Part shown: positions 28,865-37,973 of the stretch, in pieces | Position numbering within the stretch: the first letter of the stretch is position 1 | How the letters are laid out: every line of letters begins with the position of its first letter | Assembly (NCBI RefSeq): GCF_000374065.1 | Contig: NZ_KB893246.1 | Coordinates: 124,001-188,000 of the forward strand | DNA: 64,000 bases | DNA from: Spirosoma luteum DSM 19990 | GTDB lineage: Bacteria; Bacteroidota; Bacteroidia; Cytophagales; Spirosomataceae | Direction of reading: 5' to 3' | Notes under the pieces: model-generated | Seen by the model: only the letters and a program-made list of their open reading frames with translations | Told to the model about the DNA's origin: nothing | Database searches by the model: none | Made by a program: the position numbers and the translations under genes

Positions 28865-29836
28865 ATGAAACAGTTCGTCACGAAAAACTTTTTACTCATC
28901 ATCCTGCTCTTATCCGTTGCGTTCGCCTTCGCCATGAAAGCGACGGTTTTTCAGAAAGAGCCGGATAGCAAACCGAAACCGATTAAAGTAGTCCCGGCTG
29001 ATTTTAATGCCTACTGGTTTTCGGGAAAGGCTGAATTGAACAGCTATACGCTTGAACAGGCACACTACGGGTCAATGTACCCCGGCGAAGCGGTGCTGAT
29101 TTTTGTAACGGAGAATTTCCGCACCGATACGCAGGTTAAATCAGAATCACCGGCCAGCTATGATAAATCGGTGCCGGTTCTGAAAACGAACATCGTCCGG
29201 AAATTTGCGACGGGTATATACGACTATTCCCTGTTTACGTCCGTTTTTACGCCCGTGTCTGACGGTGACAACCGTGCGGCTGCGTTTCCGAATACGCTGA
29301 AAGTAAGCACATCCGTACAGGATTGGTGTGGGCATAGCTACCAGCAGATCAACTACCGCGATGCAGCGTATCAGGTGAGCGGCAAGTCGTACTTCGAAAA
29401 TGAAGTGGATGCACAGTACACCGTACCGAAAGTGATGCTGGAAGATGAGATCTGGAATCGGATTCGTATCAGTCCCGACCAGCTGCCCACGGGCGAATTT
29501 CAGCTTATTTCCGGTACCATGGCTGCCCGACTGCGCCATAAACCTCTGGAACCACTTTCGGTACGAGGAACGCTGGACAACTACAAAGGCATCCTGTTTC
29601 CGGGTACTTCCCTAAAAGCCTATACACTCGAATACCACACCGACGACCGGACACTCGTGATTGTTTTTGAAAACCGATTCCCGCATAAAATCGTTGGTTG
29701 GAGAGAAACGTACAAAAGTCGAAACGCAATCCTGACCTCCACGGCTGTTCTGACCAAAACACTTCAGACAGACTACTGGAATCAGAACGCACCGGCCGAC
29801 AGTACGTTACGGTTACAGCTACTACTAAAGCCATAA
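28865..29836 (+). CDS. Conserved Bacteroidota exported protein (not a true Maf)
   Basis: A 323-residue exported protein with one N-terminal hydrophobic segment. Phrases such as FNAYWFSGKAELNSYTLEQAHYG, AVLIFVTENF, VQDWCGHSYQQ and LEDEIWNRIRISPDQLPTG identify a family common in Bacteroidota. From memory its members often carry the product name septum formation inhibitor Maf, but no Maf nucleotide-pyrophosphatase motif is visible, so I would not use that name. The mature part is mostly beta-strand. It is followed after 31 bases by a VWA-like lipoprotein, which may be co-transcribed. Confidence 0.7.
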   Translation: MKQFVTKNFLLIILLLSVAFAFAMKATVFQKEPDSKPKPIKVVPADFNAYWFSGKAELNSYTLEQAHYGSMYPGEAVLIFVTENFRTDTQVKSESPASYDKSVPVLKTNIVRKFATGIYDYSLFTSVFTPVSDGDNRAAAFPNTLKVSTSVQDWCGHSYQQINYRDAAYQVSGKSYFENEVDAQYTVPKVMLEDEIWNRIRISPDQLPTGEFQLISGTMAARLRHKPLEPLSVRGTLDNYKGILFPGTSLKAYTLEYHTDDRTLVIVFENRFPHKIVGWRETYKSRNAILTSTAVLTKTLQTDYWNQNAPADSTLRLQLLLKP

Positions 29837-29867
29837 GATTTCACTCCCCTTTGCTTCTCTCAATCGC

Positions 29868-30650
29868 ATGAACCGTAAAGCCATCTATTCACTTTTTTTG
29901 CTGGTATTCCTTAATGCCTGTTCATCGGACAAAGACAAACCGGCAAAAGCGGACGACCCCACTTACACGCTGATCTTCATTGACAAGACCCGTAGTGTAA
30001 ACGTTGATAAAGACTTTGTAGCCCGAAAATACCAGCGGGCCATCACCGACATTATCGAGCAGAATATTCACCGGAAAGGCGACAAGCTGGACGTTTATTT
30101 TATTCACGAAAACACCTCAAAAGCCCGCGCGCTGAACGTATCGGTTCGCGCTGAAATGGAGGATGTCTCAGCGGCCAGTCCAACCGATCGGGAAGCGGCC
30201 GAAACCGAATTCGACCTGATGCTGACCCGCGAAAAAGCACAAATCAGGCAGCGGGTACTCCAGCAATTGATGACACAAAACAGTAGTTCGTCCAACCAGG
30301 AAACCGACATTTGGGCCAGCCTCCCCGTCATCGCAAAAGCCAACGAGTCGGGGGCAACGGTAAAGGTGTATTACCTGAGCGATATGATTGAGAGTGTGAG
30401 GGGACGGCCCGGCGAGTCGACCACCCGGCGGGATTTTCAGAAGACACCACCAAAAGACAACGCCCAGGCCGAAGAGTGGGCCAAAGCCGATGCCGAACAA
30501 CTAAAACGGTACACCATCGGCAGCCCCGACATTACCATGATTTTACCCTTCGAACCGAATGCTTCCGTAAAAGAAAACAATCCCGCCGTTACGCAATACT
30601 GGCAAACGCTGTTTGCAGAACTGGGTGCAGGAACGGTGGAAGAGGAATAG
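29868..30650 (+). CDS. VWA-like lipoprotein
   Basis: A 260-residue lipoprotein (lipobox LNAC) with features of a von Willebrand A fold: YTLIFIDKTRSVN places a DxTxS-like metal-site motif at the end of the first strand, KLDVYFIHENTS forms the next strand, and VKVYYLSDMIES supplies the Asp expected late in the fold. A helical insertion rich in Gln/Arg lies between residues 85 and 150. VWA domains bind protein partners through a metal; no partner is evident. It probably shares a transcript with the upstream exported protein. Confidence 0.6.
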   Translation: MNRKAIYSLFLLVFLNACSSDKDKPAKADDPTYTLIFIDKTRSVNVDKDFVARKYQRAITDIIEQNIHRKGDKLDVYFIHENTSKARALNVSVRAEMEDVSAASPTDREAAETEFDLMLTREKAQIRQRVLQQLMTQNSSSSNQETDIWASLPVIAKANESGATVKVYYLSDMIESVRGRPGESTTRRDFQKTPPKDNAQAEEWAKADAEQLKRYTIGSPDITMILPFEPNASVKENNPAVTQYWQTLFAELGAGTVEEE

Positions 30651-30670
30651 CAGGCGGGTAAGTCCCCTGT

Positions 30671-31552
30671 CTAAACAGAAACCGAAACTGGTTCTGCGAG
30701 AATCTCGAACTGATACCCGATCGCAAAACCGGAGAAATCATTTTTTAGGCAATACGAAGTCAATACCAGCCCCTCGCCTTCGCGCCGAACGGCCAGGTAA
30801 TGGAACATGGGTTTGTAGGTCGCAGCAATGTCGGGCAGGCGGCTGGACGAAGTATTCAGGGGCTGGCGTAATCCACCACCACCGCCAATGACCAGAAACG
30901 TTTTACCCTCAAACTCATACCGTTCAAAGGCATGAGAGTGACCGGTGATAAACAATCGTGCTTTCTGCGACTTTAAATAAGCCAGCACAAAACGCTGTTG
31001 CACCAGTTTGGATGAACCCACCAACTTACTGTTCGAATACGGTGCATGATGACAGGTTACGATAACTACCTTCACGTCAGCATCAGCATCCAGATCAACC
31101 AGCGTTTGCTGGTACCATGTCTGCTGCTTAACCAGGTCTTCGATTGACATTGTACTAAAGTTGGAGTTCAGCATGACCACTGCAATTTCGTCCGTGCGTT
31201 TTACGTAGCCGGTAGGGCTGTGTTCGGGAAAACGCTGCTGGAAATTTCTGGCTCCTTTGCGGGGACGACCCATTACGTCGTGGTTGCCCATGATGGCATA
31301 CACCGCCGTTCCTACTTCTGTGCATTTCAGCAGAAACTGGTCAATGATACGCCACTTATTTTTTCGATAGCCAAGCGATACTATATCCCCCAGCCAATAC
31401 AGGACGGTCGGCTTTAGCCGGATTATCTCGTCAAAAATAGTCCGGGTAGCCTTGGTGTTGTTATATGCCCTCAGTACTAACCGCTCTACCCACATGGGGG
31501 CCTGCGTGTCGCTCAAAAAAAGAATTTCCGATTTACTATTCTCTTCTTCCAT
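30671..31552 (-). CDS. Calcineurin-like metallophosphoesterase
   Basis: A 293-residue cytoplasmic phosphoesterase with a complete metal-site set: LFLSDTQAP, WLGDIVSLG, MGNHDVMG, VTCHHAPYS and ITGHSHAFERYE. The series Dx-GD-GNHD-H-GHxH is that of the two-metal calcineurin-like family, nearest in layout to purple-acid-phosphatase or cyclic-nucleotide phosphodiesterase types. No signal peptide is present. The natural substrate is not predictable. It is convergent with the VWA-like gene, with 20 bases between stops. Confidence 0.88.
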   Translation of the reverse strand: MEEENSKSEILFLSDTQAPMWVERLVLRAYNNTKATRTIFDEIIRLKPTVLYWLGDIVSLGYRKNKWRIIDQFLLKCTEVGTAVYAIMGNHDVMGRPRKGARNFQQRFPEHSPTGYVKRTDEIAVVMLNSNFSTMSIEDLVKQQTWYQQTLVDLDADADVKVVIVTCHHAPYSNSKLVGSSKLVQQRFVLAYLKSQKARLFITGHSHAFERYEFEGKTFLVIGGGGGLRQPLNTSSSRLPDIAATYKPMFHYLAVRREGEGLVLTSYCLKNDFSGFAIGYQFEILAEPVSVSV

Positions 31553-31584
31553 AAATTATTCCGTTTACGGGCCGAATGGTTTTT

Positions 31585-32262
31585 TCACCAGGAAAAGGCT
31601 CGCCATACCAGTTGTACCTCCGCTGTAAAGGCCGCATTTTCTGCCGATACAGCATCATACCATTTCAACTCCCCTGCCACTCGAAAACGACGGCCAATTG
31701 GTTGCGTATAAGAACTGGCGGCCATCCAGCCCAAACTGTTTTTACTGCCAATAACATCGCCCCCATACCGCAACCTCGATTGGTTCAGGTAATAGCCCGA
31801 CCCTACCGTTACCGCCATCCGCCGGGCTATACTCCGATCGGTACCACTGATCCAGGCCAGTGGCATCGAAAATACAACCAATACCGGAATAACCGATATG
31901 TTTACCCGGGCCGGTTCACCGATTATCTGCCCCCGGTAGCTATACATGGGTATCCACCCCGATTCCAGACCAATCCTCAACCGATGATCCGGATACCACA
32001 TTAACCGAAAGGAAGCGGGCACTCCAAACCGGCTCAGATGGGATTGCTCCAGTGCATCCGGAATGAGTACATGCGTAGCATAATAGGATAGCCCGCTACC
32101 GGCTGTGGCAACGATTGTATAAGGGCCACGCCTGGTATCTTTTTTTGTATCAATCGAGTCGGGCACCATCCGGCGTGCCCGACGAACCTGCTGGGCGCTG
32201 GCAGACAAGCTCAGTAACAGCAGCACCAGTAGCCAGGTAATAGTAGGTAAACGAACATTCAT
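31585..32262 (-). CDS. Predicted outer-membrane beta-barrel protein
   Basis: A 225-residue exported protein with signal peptide ending ASAQQ and alternating hydrophobic strands ending in an aromatic residue (VQLVWRAFSW), as in small outer-membrane barrels. Phrases such as RLRIGLESGWIPMYSY and GRRFRVAGELKWYDA fit barrel strands. I recognise no named family. The ATG at 32262 (MNVRLP) is used; a start at 32295 would overlap the upstream phosphodiesterase gene by 29 bases and precede the signal peptide. It is the last gene of a three-gene minus-strand operon. Confidence 0.65.
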   Translation of the reverse strand: MNVRLPTITWLLVLLLLSLSASAQQVRRARRMVPDSIDTKKDTRRGPYTIVATAGSGLSYYATHVLIPDALEQSHLSRFGVPASFRLMWYPDHRLRIGLESGWIPMYSYRGQIIGEPARVNISVIPVLVVFSMPLAWISGTDRSIARRMAVTVGSGYYLNQSRLRYGGDVIGSKNSLGWMAASSYTQPIGRRFRVAGELKWYDAVSAENAAFTAEVQLVWRAFSW

Positions 32263-32266
32263 AAGT

Positions 32267-33532
32267 TCATTGCTCAGTATAGTGATAAAAGGCAACTACG
32301 GGCGAATAGTTGGAGAGAATTCCGTCGAACCGATTCTGATTGATAAATTTCTCAATAAATGTTGGCTCATCAAGCGTCCAGACGTATACGGTGCGACCCT
32401 GCGCTTTCATGGCCAGTACCTCATCCGTTTGGGGGCCTAGTGTCCAGCGGGGGGCCCAGATACCTGCGCCGATACTGCGTGTAATAGCGGTGTCCAGTTC
32501 GCATAAAATGGGCGTATTTGCCTTGCTTTCCAAGGCTTTGTAGGAGTCCAGCGCATCGGTAGTAGGCAGACCAATCACAATAGTCAGGTCGCGGCCAGCC
32601 TGCTTTGCCTTCTGGTTATATTTTTGCTGAATAGCCTGTACGGGTTCCATAGGACCAGCGTATTTAGTGTCGAGCCAGACGAATGTAAGATCTGTATTGT
32701 ACACAACGGCCTCCAGTGCTTCCTCCAGCGTTGGGATTTTCTCCCCATTCACCAACCGGACCAGGGCACTTAGCTGTTTGTACGTATACGACTCCAGTGA
32801 ACCCGTCAGCCCATTTTTCTGAATGAGTCGTAAGTTTAGTGTATTGTCGTGGTAGAGTACCGGCACTCCATCTTTCGTGTAGCGTACATCCATCTCAATG
32901 CCCGTTGCTCCCAGGCGAGACGCCAGCTTGATAATGGCTACCGAATTTTCGGAAGCGGGCAGTAAGTCGGCGGTACGACCACCCGAACGGTGAGCCATAA
33001 TGCTGAACGGTCTTTTGTTCAGCGGTCGTGCGTACTGCAACGTTAGTGGCTGAGTTGGCGCATCCTTACCGGCCCCATACAATCCTTTGATTACCAGTGA
33101 ATCACCAACGGGCAACTTTCCCGTAAATGCCTGTAGCCTGCCATTGTGTTTAGCCTGCACAACCAAACGGGCCAGACCAATATCAGCATTTACCAGTTTA
33201 CGCCAGTACCCATTCATCACCAGGCTGTCAGTCTGCGCACTACCCTCCAGGTTGAAATAGGCCGCATCAATGCCCGTAAACACCGATAGATAATGCGTTG
33301 AGTCAGTTCCCTCCAGTAGATAAGACCATTTCAGTGCAACCTCGCTGCCAAACTGCGTCGACCCATCAGAAACAACGTAAACACCTTCCATAGCCTGACG
33401 GACAGCCGGGGAAAACCGGCCGGAGCCAGGTGAATTTGAGAATGTATACGGCAGGGGTGCTTCGTACTCTTTTCGACAACCACCAAAGGCGATAACGAAT
33501 AAGATGGGCACCAGGCAGGAATATCGTTTCAC
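32267..33532 (-). CDS. Lipoprotein glycerophosphodiester phosphodiesterase with extra N-domain
   Basis: A 421-residue lipoprotein (lipobox FGGC, GTG start). Residues 25-170 form a beta-rich domain of unknown type (MEGVYVVSDGSTQFG). Residues 175-421 are a GDPD domain: MAHRSGGRTADLLPASENS with the first catalytic His, GATGIEMDVRYTKDGVPVLYHDN with the metal-binding Glu/Asp and second His, then PTLEEALE. It would split glycerophosphodiesters outside the cytoplasm. Its GTGA start overlaps the stop of the upstream barrel gene, so translation is coupled. Confidence 0.87.
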   Translation of the reverse strand: MKRYSCLVPILFVIAFGGCRKEYEAPLPYTFSNSPGSGRFSPAVRQAMEGVYVVSDGSTQFGSEVALKWSYLLEGTDSTHYLSVFTGIDAAYFNLEGSAQTDSLVMNGYWRKLVNADIGLARLVVQAKHNGRLQAFTGKLPVGDSLVIKGLYGAGKDAPTQPLTLQYARPLNKRPFSIMAHRSGGRTADLLPASENSVAIIKLASRLGATGIEMDVRYTKDGVPVLYHDNTLNLRLIQKNGLTGSLESYTYKQLSALVRLVNGEKIPTLEEALEAVVYNTDLTFVWLDTKYAGPMEPVQAIQQKYNQKAKQAGRDLTIVIGLPTTDALDSYKALESKANTPILCELDTAITRSIGAGIWAPRWTLGPQTDEVLAMKAQGRTVYVWTLDEPTFIEKFINQNRFDGILSNYSPVVAFYHYTEQ

Positions 33533-34272
33533 AGAATAAACGCGAAAATAAGTTGCGGATAAAACAGGTTCCGGTCAAATGTATCGTACAGGGACCAAAG
33601 CTGCCAGTTGAAATTTGAGTAAGCCGCCCGAAAGCCTGCCGATACGTACCGCTGATGGTAAAACGGTTGTTCCAGTACAATTGTGAAGGCAAACCCGTTT
33701 ACCTGTAAACGATCCCGAACAATAGCCAGTGTACCCACTTCCGAGCGGTAATAATGATCCAGTATCACTTCAGATTTTACCGTTAAACGGAGGTCATTCT
33801 TCAGACGGTAGCCTACAGACACGTTCGGCATGGATTCAAGGCCGTAGGCCTGACTACTGAAAACGTCCTTTATTTCCAGTGCACCTCCCCATCCACTAAC
33901 ATCGTACCCCGCCGACACCGCCAGTCGGTCCGTTATTGGCCTGGCCCACCGCAGGCCCAGGCTTAGGTTATTCTGAACGAACTGGGTTTGAAACCGTCCG
34001 GCAAAAAATAATCGTTTGGTCAGGCCCCGCTGAAAATTAAGGTCGATGGCAGGCACACTTACCCTTACTTCCTCGGTCAGTTCGGGCGGTGTAGTCGTGA
34101 AAACAAGGCCCAGGGAATTACGCCAGGTGTGCGGCAGCGGTGCCTGAGGAAAATAAATTTCTGATTTCCTCGGCTTGCTTTCGGCCGACTGGGCACTAGC
34201 AAAGAAGGGTATTCCAAGCAGGAAGACTACAAATAAGTAGCCCCTGATACGCTTACGTCGAACTGTAGTCAC
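33529..34272 (-). CDS. Predicted outer-membrane barrel, first gene of the GDPD operon
   Basis: A 247-residue exported protein of unknown family. GTG start; signal peptide ending FFASAQS. The mature part has repeating amphipathic strands (RLFFAGRFQTQFV, LRLTVKSEVILDHYY, PQLIFAFIL) and ends in a hydrophobic strand, as expected for a barrel inserted by BamA. The 4-base GTGA overlap with the GDPD lipoprotein and the second barrel downstream suggest a shared envelope role (inference). Confidence 0.65.
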   Translation of the reverse strand: MTTVRRKRIRGYLFVVFLLGIPFFASAQSAESKPRKSEIYFPQAPLPHTWRNSLGLVFTTTPPELTEEVRVSVPAIDLNFQRGLTKRLFFAGRFQTQFVQNNLSLGLRWARPITDRLAVSAGYDVSGWGGALEIKDVFSSQAYGLESMPNVSVGYRLKNDLRLTVKSEVILDHYYRSEVGTLAIVRDRLQVNGFAFTIVLEQPFYHQRYVSAGFRAAYSNFNWQLWSLYDTFDRNLFYPQLIFAFIL

Positions 34273-34461
34273 CTGGCGGGTTTGTATTAGAGTGATTTGT
34301 AAACCGCACTAGGGAACAATATGTTGCGGAGGTACTACAAAATCAGTACAAATAGCAGGCCAACCACCCGTGTTTTACCCCCGTTGGATGCCGAATCCGG
34401 TAATAACTCCACATTTTTCTACCCGCTCAGGTAATGTAACCAGTCAGGTCAACTTTACAGG

Positions 34462-34505
34462 CATACACCACTATTGCACCCTTGTTAGCGCAATAGTGGT
34501 GTATG
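34462..34505. terminator. Hairpin after the GT4-like gene
   Basis: Perfect 16-base arms (34462-34477 and 34490-34505) around a 12-base loop, 18 bases downstream of the minus-strand stop at 34523. A T run is lacking, so termination is likely but imperfect. Confidence 0.5.
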
Positions 34506-34522
34506 TATGGTATCGGTAGAAC

Positions 34523-35734
34523 TTATTGGAAAACCTCTGCTAGCTGACTTTGCATAAGCCGGTTCATAGACTCCCAAGTTTTGTCCCAGGAGTTAGCCAG
34601 CAGGTACTCATCCACGGCCACCCAGTTGTCCGAGAAGTTAGGTTGGTCGAGTGCTTTTTCAATCTCCTGCTCAAATGCCGAAGCTGAATCAGCAATGAGC
34701 ACGGGTGCCCATCCACCGTAGGTACTGACCACATCGTTAATTTTTGTCGAAACCACGGGCAAACCAGCCGCCAGGTATTCGGGCGTTTTGGTCGGGCTGA
34801 TGTACCGGGTAGCTTCGTTGATGGCAAATGGCATAATTGCCACATCCCACTGACTAAAATAGGCCGGTAGTTCAGCGTATGCTTTCATACCCAGGTAATG
34901 AATATTAGCAGCTTTGGGAAGTGCGGCCGGATTAATTTTCACCACTGGACCCAACAGGATGAACTGCCAGTCGGGGCGCTGCTGAACCAGTGCTGCCAGC
35001 AGGTCAATATTCATCCGCTCGTCAATCACTCCACAGAATCCAACGCGGGGGCCTGATGGAATAGACTGCATATCATTGGGTACAGGTAACGAATGCCGGG
35101 CGGGCTCAAAATGGTTGTAGTCGATGCTGCTCGGGAAAGCAAACACATTGGCGTGCCGGTTCAGTTTGGCCTCATACAGACTTAGTCCACCGGTGAATAC
35201 CAGATCTGCTTTGGCTAGCAAGGCTTTTTCCTGCTCAAGCAGACTGGGTGGTGCGCCCAGAAAAGCAGACAGTTCATCCATGCAGTCGTAAACAGTCAGG
35301 CGCGGAGTGAGGTGATCGCTAAAACGAAGTGCCATCGGGGTATAATACCAGGCAACAAATTCCTGAATACTATTTTGACTAAGCAGATCGTTCACTGCTT
35401 CCCGCTGTTGATGGATAATATCCTCATGCGGCATGCCATGTTTCAGGTGGGGCACCACCACCGTAATTGTTTCGCTAACGGCCCGCGTCTCAACCCATTG
35501 CCTGTCGCCATACACCGGCTCTTCAATGAACCAGACCCGCCATACCTGGCTGGCCCGACTCAGCAAATGCTGCGGGCGCTGGTAGACAAAATTCCAGCGC
35601 AGATGAGAAAAACAAAGCAAATTGTTAACACTATGATTGGTTAATCCTACTCCCGGGGATTGATGTTCAACTAGTTTATTGATTGTACTTGTATGTACTG
35701 AGGAAGTCTCCCCTAAATTTTGTTGCTGAAACAT
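34523..35734 (-). CDS. Glycosyltransferase, GT4/GT-B-like
   Basis: A 403-residue cytoplasmic transferase. The N-terminal half has FSHLRWNFVYQRPQHLLSRAS, a phrase typical of one group of GT1/GT4-like proteins. The C-terminal half has the GT-B nucleotide-sugar fold: VGFCGVIDERMNIDLL, ILLGPVV, HYLGMKAYAELPAYFSQWDVAIMPF, and the ExxAAGLPVVST donor-binding stretch. The first 35 residues are poorly conserved in character and the true start might be internal. It is divergent from the acyl-CoA dehydrogenase operon, sharing a 310-base intergenic region. Confidence 0.82.
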   Translation of the reverse strand: MFQQQNLGETSSVHTSTINKLVEHQSPGVGLTNHSVNNLLCFSHLRWNFVYQRPQHLLSRASQVWRVWFIEEPVYGDRQWVETRAVSETITVVVPHLKHGMPHEDIIHQQREAVNDLLSQNSIQEFVAWYYTPMALRFSDHLTPRLTVYDCMDELSAFLGAPPSLLEQEKALLAKADLVFTGGLSLYEAKLNRHANVFAFPSSIDYNHFEPARHSLPVPNDMQSIPSGPRVGFCGVIDERMNIDLLAALVQQRPDWQFILLGPVVKINPAALPKAANIHYLGMKAYAELPAYFSQWDVAIMPFAINEATRYISPTKTPEYLAAGLPVVSTKINDVVSTYGGWAPVLIADSASAFEQEIEKALDQPNFSDNWVAVDEYLLANSWDKTWESMNRLMQSQLAEVFQ

Positions 35735-36044
35735 AAGTTGAATTGTGAGCTATAGTTTTGGGCAATAAGAATACAAACCGAGTAGAGTTGACTTTGTTAA
35801 GGCGATAAGAGACAAAATTGAAGGTATTTTGTGTTTCCTATCTGGTGGTCTCGCATCAGGCGCGCTAAACCAGCCGGTCAGGAAAGAAATACCTGTCAGA
35901 CCAGCGTAACTTCGTCGTCAGCCTGATGCTGTTTTCAGGGTTGTCATCACCCTGCTCCAGTTATTTGCGGCCTGTTTTTTATGGACAGCCATTTCAGTAA
36001 ACTGTTTCGTAAAACAATCGGTCGCACTACGGATTTATACGGGC
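35735..36044. other. Intergenic region between divergent operons
   Basis: No gene seen. A 9-base inverted repeat, gcatcaggc at 35853-35861 with gcctgatgc at 35921-35929, could close a 77-base structure. The region probably holds promoters for both flanking genes. Confidence 0.4.
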
Positions 36045-37211
36045 ATGGAATCCATTCAAATAGCCCCTCCTGCCAGCCAGACAATCCTTTCACTGGATGC
36101 CCCCTCTCAGCTCAACCCATTACTGGATCGCATTGCCGAACTGGCTCCCGACACCGATAGAGAAGGGGAATTCCCGGAAAATGCGTTCAACGAGTTAGCC
36201 GATGCTGGCTTGCTGGCCATTACACTGCCCGGACACGACCTTGATTTTACCCAGGGACGAACAGCCCGGCTGCTCCATTTGTTGAAGCGGATTGGCTCGG
36301 CCAACCTGGCTGTTGGACGCGTGTACGAAGGACACATCAATGCCCATTACCTCGTTCATTTGTACGCTACCCCAGCGCAGCAGGCAATGTGGTACGCAGA
36401 TGCCAGCCAGCACCACCGGTTGTTCAGCGTCTGGAATACGCAGGCGGAAGACGGTATTCGTATTGACAAAGTAAACGGATCATACCGGCTCACGGGTGCC
36501 AAAACGTTCTGCTCCGGGGCCAACTGGGTGCAGCGCCCCCTGATAACTGGCCACTTGCAGGCGGAGTCAAAAAATGGCTGGCAGATGGCTATCGTACCCA
36601 CAGAACGGGTTGGAGAAATAAGGCAGGATGAACGCTTCTGGCAACCACTGGGGATGCGGGCTTCGGCTAGCTTTAAACTTGATTTTACCGGCGTTGAAGT
36701 AGCGGAATCCGACCTGCTGGGTCAACCGGGGGACTACCTTCGGCAGCCCTACTTTAGTGGAGGAGCTATCCGCTTTGCCGCCGTGCAGCTGGGCGGTGCC
36801 GAAGCCATTTTTCAGGCTACCCGCTCATTCCTGATGGCTATGAACCGCACGGATGACCTCCTCCAGCAGACCCGGCTTGCCGAAATGGCTTACCTGATTG
36901 AATCGGGAAATCAGTGGCTCCAGTCTGCCGGGGATAAAACCGATCAATGGCTGGCCCAGGGAACAGACTGGGCCACAATTGTTGGATACGCTAACATGAC
37001 GCGCACCGCCATTGAAGAAATCTGTTTGCGCGTGATGCCACTGGCAGAGCGCTGTGTAGGGGCAAGGGGCCTCCTTCGCCCCAACCCATTTGAGCGACTC
37101 CACCGCGACCTGACCCTGTACCTGCGCCAGCCTGCCCCGGATGCTACCCTGGTGGACATTGGGAAGTATGTACTGACAAACCCGCAGCAAGCCGATGAAC
37201 TCTGGTCATAA
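36045..37211 (+). CDS. Acyl-CoA dehydrogenase family protein
   Basis: A 388-residue FAD-dependent enzyme that would desaturate an acyl thioester. N-domain helices (ADAGLLAITLPG), the middle beta-domain with YRLTGAKTFCSGANW (flavin-binding strand) and PLGMRASASFKLDFTGVEV, and a C-terminal helical bundle ending GARGLLRPNPFERLHRDLTLYLRQP are all present. It is divergent from beta-oxidation enzymes, and the active-site Glu was not located. Its last 17 bases overlap the PIG-L deacetylase gene. That company (deacetylase, methyltransferase, GT2) suggests action on a glycolipid acyl chain rather than fatty-acid breakdown (inference). Confidence 0.82.
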   Translation: MESIQIAPPASQTILSLDAPSQLNPLLDRIAELAPDTDREGEFPENAFNELADAGLLAITLPGHDLDFTQGRTARLLHLLKRIGSANLAVGRVYEGHINAHYLVHLYATPAQQAMWYADASQHHRLFSVWNTQAEDGIRIDKVNGSYRLTGAKTFCSGANWVQRPLITGHLQAESKNGWQMAIVPTERVGEIRQDERFWQPLGMRASASFKLDFTGVEVAESDLLGQPGDYLRQPYFSGGAIRFAAVQLGGAEAIFQATRSFLMAMNRTDDLLQQTRLAEMAYLIESGNQWLQSAGDKTDQWLAQGTDWATIVGYANMTRTAIEEICLRVMPLAERCVGARGLLRPNPFERLHRDLTLYLRQPAPDATLVDIGKYVLTNPQQADELWS

Positions 37212-37947
37212 ATACGTCCAGCTATTGGAAGAGCGAGCTGTGCCGTTAACCGACTTTCAACCTATCGGTTCGGCCCTGGTAATGGCACCGCACCCCGATG
37301 ATGAGTCGCTGGGCTGTGGTGGAACCATTGCCCTGTTGCGCGAGAGAGGATACGCTGTCCACGTGCTTTTTGTGAGCGATGGGACCATGTCGCACCCAAA
37401 CTCGAACGCGTATCCAGCTTCCCGGTTGCGTGACCTGCGGGAACGCGAAGCGCGCGAAGCATTGCGGCAACTACACATTGATGCCGATGCCTGTACATTC
37501 CTGCGTTACCCCGACCGTCGGGTGCCAGCGGGCCGCGATTCAGGTTTTCCGGAAGCCGTTGCCCGCGTAGCAACTCTATTGGATAAGGTGAAACCCAACA
37601 CCGTATTCATGCCCTGGCAACGGGACCCCCACCCAGACCACCGCGCCTGCTGGCAAATTGGTCAGGCAGCAGTTCAACAAAGTCACGCAAAGCCCAGAAT
37701 ACTGGAATACCTGATCTGGTTGTGGGAACTGGGAACGCCGGACGACTTGCCCACGCCCGACGAAAGAAAAGTCTGGCAGGTGGCTATTGAGTCGGTAATG
37801 AACCAGCGGAACCAGGCTATAACGGCCCATCAATCTCAGGTGACCCGGCTGATTGATGACGACCCGACTGCTTTTTATTTATCCCCCGAACTGCTGCGCC
37901 ATTTCGATCCACCCCGTGAGTTATTTCTGGAAGCTACAGGTCTTTAA
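37195..37947 (+). CDS. PIG-L (LmbE-type) N-deacetylase
   Basis: A 250-residue zinc hydrolase that removes acetyl from N-acetylglucosamine-type groups. The metal motif MAPHPDDESLGCGGT (residues 31-45, with Asp as base) and the second motif RDPHPDHRACW are complete. It is cytoplasmic: no signal peptide. It overlaps the acyl-CoA dehydrogenase gene by 17 bases and lies 26 bases before the NodS-like methyltransferase gene. Deacetylation followed by N-methylation or N-acylation of an amino sugar would fit the cassette (inference). A thiol-conjugate amidase role (bacillithiol type) is the main alternative. Confidence 0.88.
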   Translation: MNSGHKYVQLLEERAVPLTDFQPIGSALVMAPHPDDESLGCGGTIALLRERGYAVHVLFVSDGTMSHPNSNAYPASRLRDLREREAREALRQLHIDADACTFLRYPDRRVPAGRDSGFPEAVARVATLLDKVKPNTVFMPWQRDPHPDHRACWQIGQAAVQQSHAKPRILEYLIWLWELGTPDDLPTPDERKVWQVAIESVMNQRNQAITAHQSQVTRLIDDDPTAFYLSPELLRHFDPPRELFLEATGL

Positions 37948-37973
37948 TTATTTACCACAATAACTAATCCGTT

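Noticed and set aside
28865..29836. Calling this gene maf
   Set aside because: The product is exported and has no visible Maf motif; only a habitual database name supports it.
34462..34505. An attachment site or transposon end
   Set aside because: The palindrome sits just after a gene end with no flanking duplication, integrase or tRNA; a transcript-end hairpin is simpler.
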